From positions 1 through 10,213 of the forward strand of contig DKNL01000111.1 of assembly GCA_002474325.1 (NCBI GenBank): 10,213 nt of DNA, written 5' to 3'. The notes beneath the pieces are model-generated. The model was not told where the DNA came from, searched no databases, and worked only from the letters and a program-made list of their open reading frames with translations. The DNA comes from Opitutales bacterium UBA7389 (lineage in GTDB: Bacteria; Verrucomicrobiota; Verrucomicrobiia; Opitutales; Opitutaceae). Below are positions 6,306 to 10,213 of this stretch, one piece after another; within the stretch, counting starts at the first letter, position 1, and each line of letters starts with the position of its first letter. The translations under genes were made by a program, and so were the position numbers.

Positions 6306-7160
6306 TTAATGATGCTCCTCATCCCCATGGTTGCAGATTAGCCCAATGTAAACGCTCACGAGTAGGGTAAAGACCAGCGCCTGGACCAGCCCGATCAGAA
6401 GCTCGAGAAAATAGAATGGAATTGGAAGCCCCCACTTGAACAGGCCAGTCATGGAGTGCAGCAAATTCTCCCCGCCAAATACGTTGCCAAAAAGACGGAA
6501 CGAAAGAGAGATGGGCCGGAAAATGATCGAGATAATCTCAATGAATCCCACCGTGCCGAAAATCAGGAAGAGAAAGTAATACAAGGCGGAGGGAACGTCC
6601 TCCTTCTTCGCTTTGTTTCCGAAAAGGTCGTAAGCGATGACCTTGATTCCAGCGTATTTGAAGATGAAGTAGAACCAGGCAACCATGGATACGATGGCCA
6701 GCGCTGCTGTGCCGTTTAGATCCGCATTGCCCGGACGAATATAGGGTATAAAGTGCCCATGATCATCGTGCGTGCCAATCGTGCCGACTCCCGGAAACAA
6801 GCCACTCCAATTGTGTATTAAAATATAGGTGAACAAGCCAATCAGAAGTGGGAAGGCCGCTTTCGCAGCAGCTTTCCCCGTGATCGGAGCAACGATATCG
6901 TGAATCCCAACTACCAGATTTTCAATAATTGCCTGCCCTCTTGTTGGCACGAGCTGCGGAGTTTTGACCATCAGCCGGATCACTCCTATTAATAGTAACG
7001 ACACGACCCAGCTAGTAAACATGCTATTGGTGATGGGCAATCCGAGTACGGTAAAAAGACTTTCCGGTGCGGGAGACACCGCTGCATTCGCCATAGGGTG
7101 AGTCAACGACGCCGCGGTAAGGTAACCAAATATGAGTGGAAATGATTTCTTGATTCGCAT
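6306..7160 (-). CDS. atpB: ATP synthase F0 a subunit
   Basis: Subunit a forms the two half-channels through which protons reach the c-ring. From the ATG at 7160 it has 284 residues. It begins with a basic, hydrophobic, signal-like segment (MRIKKSFPLIFGYL, then an ANA-A site near residue 27), followed by several membrane helices. The essential arginine is Arg222 in LSFRLFGNVFGGE, with Glu231 close by. Gln260 in GLVQALVFTLL corresponds to the E. coli helix-5 glutamine. The C-terminus is polar and histidine-rich. The same frame extends upstream to a TTG at 7196, but that start overlaps a hairpin, adds 12 non-signal residues (LYNLDGFEAIK) and is a rarer codon, so I prefer the ATG. First gene of the operon. 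Confidence 0.93.
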   Translation of the reverse strand: MRIKKSFPLIFGYLTAASLTHPMANAAVSPAPESLFTVLGLPITNSMFTSWVVSLLLIGVIRLMVKTPQLVPTRGQAIIENLVVGIHDIVAPITGKAAAKAAFPLLIGLFTYILIHNWSGLFPGVGTIGTHDDHGHFIPYIRPGNADLNGTAALAIVSMVAWFYFIFKYAGIKVIAYDLFGNKAKKEDVPSALYYFLFLIFGTVGFIEIISIIFRPISLSFRLFGNVFGGENLLHSMTGLFKWGLPIPFYFLELLIGLVQALVFTLLVSVYIGLICNHGDEEHH

Positions 7161-7357
7161 CTTAATAGCTTCGAAGCCATCGAGATTGTATAACAACCTG
7201 TGTTGTTGATTGATGGAATTACGCGGGTCAACTCTCTAAAGACAAATCCAGTAGATATGATTTGGATTGTAGCAAACAATGTTGAACTTAGAACAACTGC
7301 TAATAACGAGGCCCAATTCGTTGAATTTACATATCTTATACAATAGCCCATCGACCT
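7161..7357 (-). promoter_or_regulatory. Divergent intergenic region: leader and probable promoter of the atp operon
   Basis: The atp operon and the plus-strand small gene point away from each other, so this interval should carry promoters for both. For the atp direction, TACAAT (minus strand, about 7272-7267) is a fair -10 box, with a weak TTGTTC 19 bases upstream. Neither is strong. Nearer atpB, 7192-7197 and 7202-7207 form a perfect 6-bp stem (AACAAC/GTTGTT) around a 4-base loop, about 30 bases before the atpB ATG, which could affect its translation. No clear plus-strand promoter or Shine-Dalgarno sequence is visible. Confidence 0.3.
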
Positions 7358-7564
7358 ATGCCTAATCAGGATCTTTCAGAAGCGATTTTCGAAGCTGGAG
7401 ACAAGAAGCGCAGCCAAGGATCGCAAAGTAGCAAATACAGCCCTCGCCCAAAGAATCCTTCGCTGTTCAAGCGTCGGTCTTTCGATACCTTCTACTTGTT
7501 CTGCGTCCTTTTGCTCTTTTTAGCTATCGTCGTGCAAGTCGTCGCCCTAGCCTTCTACAGCTGA
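7358..7564 (+). CDS. Small hypothetical membrane protein, one C-terminal helix
   Basis: I do not recognise this 68-residue protein. Residues 1-40 are polar and basic, with acidic patches first (DLSEAIFEAGD) and then Lys/Arg/Ser/Pro-rich sequence (KKRSQGSQSSK, PRPKNPSLFKRR). Residues about 45-66 are one strongly hydrophobic helix (FYLFCVLLLFLAIVVQVVALA), after which the protein ends. By the positive-inside rule the basic N-terminus should be in the cytoplasm, with the tail in the membrane. The clean split into basic domain and tail anchor makes chance translation unlikely. It is the only plus-strand gene here and diverges from atpB, a place where some genomes carry small ATP-synthase assembly genes, but it shows no AtpI or AtpZ signature that I can name. 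No ribosome-binding site is visible. Confidence 0.6.
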   Translation: MPNQDLSEAIFEAGDKKRSQGSQSSKYSPRPKNPSLFKRRSFDTFYLFCVLLLFLAIVVQVVALAFYS

Positions 7565-7616
7565 TAAACCTTAGAACCTATCTTAAAGCATATCCTCATC
7601 TTATGTCGTTCGAGGG

Positions 7617-7693
7617 TGCAGGAAGCTCGCTTGCAAGCGATTGTTTCCCTGGAATTAGCCCGCATTGATTCGCTCGCAAGCGAGCTTCCTACA
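7617..7693. repeat. REP/BIME-like pair of inverted palindromes
   Basis: Two 24-base arms, 7617-7640 and 7670-7693, are inverted copies differing at two positions, separated by 29 bases. Their core is GGAAGCTCGCTTGC followed by RAGCGA. Each arm also holds its own palindrome: TCGCTTGCAAGCGA (7627-7640) is perfect, and 7670-7683 has one mismatch. Two oppositely oriented palindromic units in an intergenic gap is the arrangement of REP doublets (BIMEs), which spread with RAYT transposases; no such transposase is in the window. The element lies between two convergent genes (the small plus-strand gene and trmB), where it could also serve as a bidirectional RNA end. Confidence 0.75.
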
Positions 7694-7746
7694 GCAAATG
7701 ACCGGCGTCTATTAGTTAAGGTCAATGTGCTGCCCCGGGATAGGCT

Positions 7747-8343
7747 CTAGCATCTCTGGGCAACCAGCGACTGATAGCTCTCTGCTTTAGCTTGAAAAAC
7801 GGTCTCCCGCTCAAACGGCCAGGCCGCTCCTTCGACCAATTGCCAGGACTCAACCGATTCTAAGGTGTGCAAGGCCCAGTCGAAGTACTCTTCATGATCC
7901 GTGCGAAAATACAGTCGGCACCCTTGAAGAGAGCGCTCTGCCAACTTATTTAGAAACGTGGGATAGATCAGGCGATTTTTCCAATGCCGCTTCTTCGGCC
8001 AAGGATCGGGAAAGAGAACGTACACCGACTCTATCGCTACCTTATCCGGCATAAGTTCGACTAATTCGGATGCCTCCGCTTTGATGAAAGCTATATTATC
8101 TAGCTCAACTCTCTCCGCTTTTCGGTTCGCTCGTTCAACCCGATCTCCTATCAAGTCGATACCAAAAAAGAAGTCGTCCTTCTGGCTAGCGGCGAAATCT
8201 GTGAGCCAATGACCATGGCCGCAGCCAATCTCTAACTTTATCTCTTCCCTGCCCACAAGAACGGAACCCAGTTCCTCTTTCAGCTTAGACTTTCGTGCCT
8301 CCACTCGCTTCCTATGGACTTCAGAAACCATTGTTGCGGGCAT
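7747..8343 (-). CDS. trmB: tRNA (guanine-N7)-methyltransferase
   Basis: TrmB uses S-adenosylmethionine to methylate guanine 46 in the variable loop of tRNAs. From the ATG at 8343 it has 198 residues, close to the compact Bacillus type. The SAM-binding motif I is KLEIGCGHGHWL (36-47), the acidic ribose-binding loop is GIDLIG (61-66), and the family hallmark FPDPWPKKRHWKNRL lies at 111-125. Further family motifs are FRTDHEEYF (146-154) and TVFQAKAESY (181-190). Alternative starts are a TTG at 8361 and an in-frame ATG at 8331; none has a clear Shine-Dalgarno sequence, so the start is uncertain by a few codons. It lies about 200 bp downstream of the sensor kinase on the same strand and may be transcribed separately. 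Confidence 0.93.
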   Translation of the reverse strand: MPATMVSEVHRKRVEARKSKLKEELGSVLVGREEIKLEIGCGHGHWLTDFAASQKDDFFFGIDLIGDRVERANRKAERVELDNIAFIKAEASELVELMPDKVAIESVYVLFPDPWPKKRHWKNRLIYPTFLNKLAERSLQGCRLYFRTDHEEYFDWALHTLESVESWQLVEGAAWPFERETVFQAKAESYQSLVAQRC

Positions 8344-8558
8344 AAAAATCTGCCATACCAACAGGGCAACATAGAACTAGTGTCTGACCAACCTTCGCCG
8401 CATCGGGCTATTAATCTTCACTATGTGCTCACGCCTTGTCACTGTAAACCGTAGGTAACGGCCAATTTACCGACCGCCCAAGTGAGTATCTATCTGGATT
8501 GTGGAGTCTCGGAGATCGCCCGCTTACAAATCGCGTGACGAAACAATATCGCATTCCA

Positions 8559-9863
8559 TTAAAGCACCTCGGCGGGAGCGGTCTTTTCAACGACAGGCAA
8601 ACGGAAGGTAACCCGAAATCCCCTCCCCTCCAAATTTTCCGCCCAAACCCGGCCATTGTGCAAATCAATGATGTGCTTCACAATGCTTAAGCCGAGCCCT
8701 GTCCCTCCAGTATCCCGAGAGCGACCTTTATCTACTCGGTAAAAGCGTTCAAATATCTTGGCCACATCCATTTTCGGAACACCGGGTCCTTCGTCCTCCA
8801 CCCAAATATCCACGGCTTTATCAACCAAGGAGCCGCCCAATCGAATTTTCCCCTCGGCCGGGGTATATTTCCGTGCGTTTTCGATCAGATTATCCAGGAC
8901 TTGGTTGATCTTCAAAACGTCGACTCGAACCATCGCTGTTCCCTCTTCGGGCAGATCGATGAGCAATTCGCGGCCATGATCCTTCAACCTTGGGTCGTAC
9001 TCATGGGAAAAGTCTCGGACCAAGCTGAAAATATCAGCGTTGGACCAATGCAATGATAGAGACTCTCTCTCCAGCCGAGATAGACTCAGAAGATCGTTGA
9101 TCAACATAGTGAGGCGTTCGGCATGACGATGGATCACATTGAGAAACCGCAGTTGATCTTCTTGCTCCATTTTGCCGTGATCGCCCACCAAGGTTTCGGT
9201 ATAACCCTTGATAATCGAGACCGGTGTCTTGAGCTCATGAGAGGCGTTCGCAACGAAATGCTTCCGCATGTCCTCTAGCGCTTTAAGTCGCGTAATATCA
9301 TGGAGGACAAAGAGATACCAAGGAGCCGCTACTTCCTCAGCAACTTCTAAGCGAGACGCGGAAATCTCCATCCATATTTCTTGTTTCTGCTCCGAAAAAA
9401 CGATCTCCCGCCCTGCTGCCACGCCATCGCGCTTAACTTCGCGAATAAATTCCAGAAACTTCGAGCTGTGCAAGGCGCTTTCCACCCGTTTGCCAACGCT
9501 ATCGCTCAAGACTTCGAAGTGATTGGTCAATGCGCCGTTGACCAATAGAATGTAGTTGTCGCGGTCGATGATGAGTACGCCCTCCTGGATGCTTCCGAGC
9601 GTTGTCTCAATCTGCCTAAGCCGATCCGAGCTCTGCTTTTCCAATCTATTTATGTCCGCCAAGAGCGAGTTCAATTCCTCTAACAAATGGATCCAGTTCT
9701 CGTTGATCCCGCGAAACTTCTTGGAATGAGTCAGTATCGACGTCCGAGTTAATAGGGACTCCAATAACGAGCGAATCGCTCTCTTCTGATTGTAATATTT
9801 ATTGGCGAAAATGAACGCAGCGAGGGCAGCTAGAGCGATAAAGAAATACGACATAATTGGCAT
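8559..9863 (-). CDS. phoR: PhoR-type membrane sensor histidine kinase with PAS domain
   Basis: This kinase should autophosphorylate on His209 and pass phosphate to the response regulator encoded just upstream. Of its 434 residues, 4-20 form a single membrane helix, 30-90 a coiled-coil-like linker, and about 88-195 a PAS domain (GSIQEGVLIIDRDNYILLVN to LFVLHDITRLK). The H box is FVANASHELKTPVSIIKGY (203-221). The ATPase domain has the N box NLIENARKYTP (325-335), G1 DEGPGV (357-362), the F box FERFYRVDKGRSR (371-383) and G2 GGTGLGLSIVKHI (386-398). The H and F/G2 boxes resemble phosphate-responsive PhoR, but the signal is not proven: no pst or phoU genes are in view. There is no periplasmic sensing domain. 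The start lies 8 bp after the regulator stop, so the two are surely co-transcribed. Confidence 0.88.
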   Translation of the reverse strand: MPIMSYFFIALAALAAFIFANKYYNQKRAIRSLLESLLTRTSILTHSKKFRGINENWIHLLEELNSLLADINRLEKQSSDRLRQIETTLGSIQEGVLIIDRDNYILLVNGALTNHFEVLSDSVGKRVESALHSSKFLEFIREVKRDGVAAGREIVFSEQKQEIWMEISASRLEVAEEVAAPWYLFVLHDITRLKALEDMRKHFVANASHELKTPVSIIKGYTETLVGDHGKMEQEDQLRFLNVIHRHAERLTMLINDLLSLSRLERESLSLHWSNADIFSLVRDFSHEYDPRLKDHGRELLIDLPEEGTAMVRVDVLKINQVLDNLIENARKYTPAEGKIRLGGSLVDKAVDIWVEDEGPGVPKMDVAKIFERFYRVDKGRSRDTGGTGLGLSIVKHIIDLHNGRVWAENLEGRGFRVTFRLPVVEKTAPAEVL

Positions 9864-9871
9864 CTAAGCCG

Positions 9872-10213
9872 CTAAGACCGGCTTTCACTCATCCGATACC
9901 CCACTCCTCTAACCGTCTCAAGCCCAGAACCCTCTCCACCTAGCTTTTCCCTAAGACGCCGCATGTGAGTGTCTACAGTCCTAGTATCCATGGCGTTCTC
10001 GTAATTCCAAACCTTTCGCAGAAGGGTTTCTCGAGTCTGTACTTTACCGCACTCCTGCATCAATACGCGGAGCAAACGAAATTCCGTGGCAGTTAATTCT
10101 ACAGTCTTATTAAGCACGCTTACGCTGTGATGCTCAACATCGAGATTGATGCCGTTTACCTGGAGCACCGCCTGATCGTCATCACCGTCCCCTACTCTTT
10201 TGAGAATCACTAA
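9872..10213 (-). CDS. OmpR/PhoB-family response regulator, C-terminal DNA-binding part (cut by window edge)
   Basis: The frame is open to the right edge, so the N-terminal receiver domain lies outside the window; the GTG at 10210 is internal, not a start. The visible part of about 113 residues begins with a charged linker (VGDGDDDQ) and continues as a winged-helix domain: a beta-hairpin (LQVNGINLDVEHHSVSVL), LTATEFRLLRVLM, the transactivation loop with RETLLRKVWNY, the recognition helix RTVDTHMRRLREKL and the wing ETVRGVGYRMSES. This is the full trans_reg_C pattern of PhoB/OmpR regulators. With the PhoR-like kinase directly downstream it forms a two-component pair, probably PhoB-like. Target genes cannot be deduced. 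Confidence 0.9.
   Translation of the reverse strand, partial: LVILKRVGDGDDDQAVLQVNGINLDVEHHSVSVLNKTVELTATEFRLLRVLMQECGKVQTRETLLRKVWNYENAMDTRTVDTHMRRLREKLGGEGSGLETVRGVGYRMSESRS

Noticed and set aside
8362..8558. Possible RNA gene or terminator between the sensor kinase and trmB
   Set aside because: I searched for a tRNA-like cloverleaf and for a stem with a T-run. Only a weak 5-bp stem (8454-8458 with 8467-8471) is present, without a T-run.
8429..8668. Minus-strand open frame of 79 codons overlapping the end of the sensor kinase
   Set aside because: It overlaps the kinase C-terminus in another frame and shows no motif or plausible protein composition.

Overview
The window reads as a chromosomal housekeeping region of a Gram-negative bacterium. 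I suspect the Verrucomicrobiota (class Opitutia or relatives). That rests on general resemblance: a short 68-residue c subunit, one b subunit, a signal-like N-terminus on the a subunit, and A/T-rich translation leaders without Shine-Dalgarno motifs. It is inference, not a database match.

Layout, all on the minus strand except one small gene. At the right edge are the C-terminal DNA-binding part of an OmpR/PhoB-type response regulator (9872-10213, cut by the window edge) and, 8 bp downstream, a PhoR-type sensor kinase (8559-9863). After about 200 bp with no recognisable gene comes trmB (tRNA m7G46 methyltransferase, about 7747-8343). A REP/BIME-like pair of inverted palindromes (7617-7693) lies in the convergent gap between trmB and a small plus-strand gene for an unrecognised one-helix membrane protein (7358-7564). 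The complete F-type ATP synthase operon, atpB-E-F-H-A-G-D-C, then runs from about 7160 down to 611. AtpB, AtpE and AtpF form the membrane rotor and stator. AtpH, A, G, D and C form the stalk and catalytic head. The c subunit has Ala and Val where sodium enzymes have Ser and Gln, which points to proton coupling.

Downstream of atpC is a 477-bp A/T-rich stretch with no gene but two tandem imperfect hairpins sharing short repeats. It ends in the first 44 codons of another minus-strand gene (1-133) cut by the left edge. That fragment begins like DUF115/MptE-like or sialyltransferase-like surface-glycan proteins. The A/T shift suggests the conserved operon borders a more variable cell-surface locus.

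I found no clear new defence, mobile or CRISPR system. The most useful observations are the strong hairpin between atpE and atpF, the short delta subunit, the recovered edge gene, the paired hairpins beyond atpC with a possible alternative 11-bp pairing, and the general lack of Shine-Dalgarno sequences in the atp operon.
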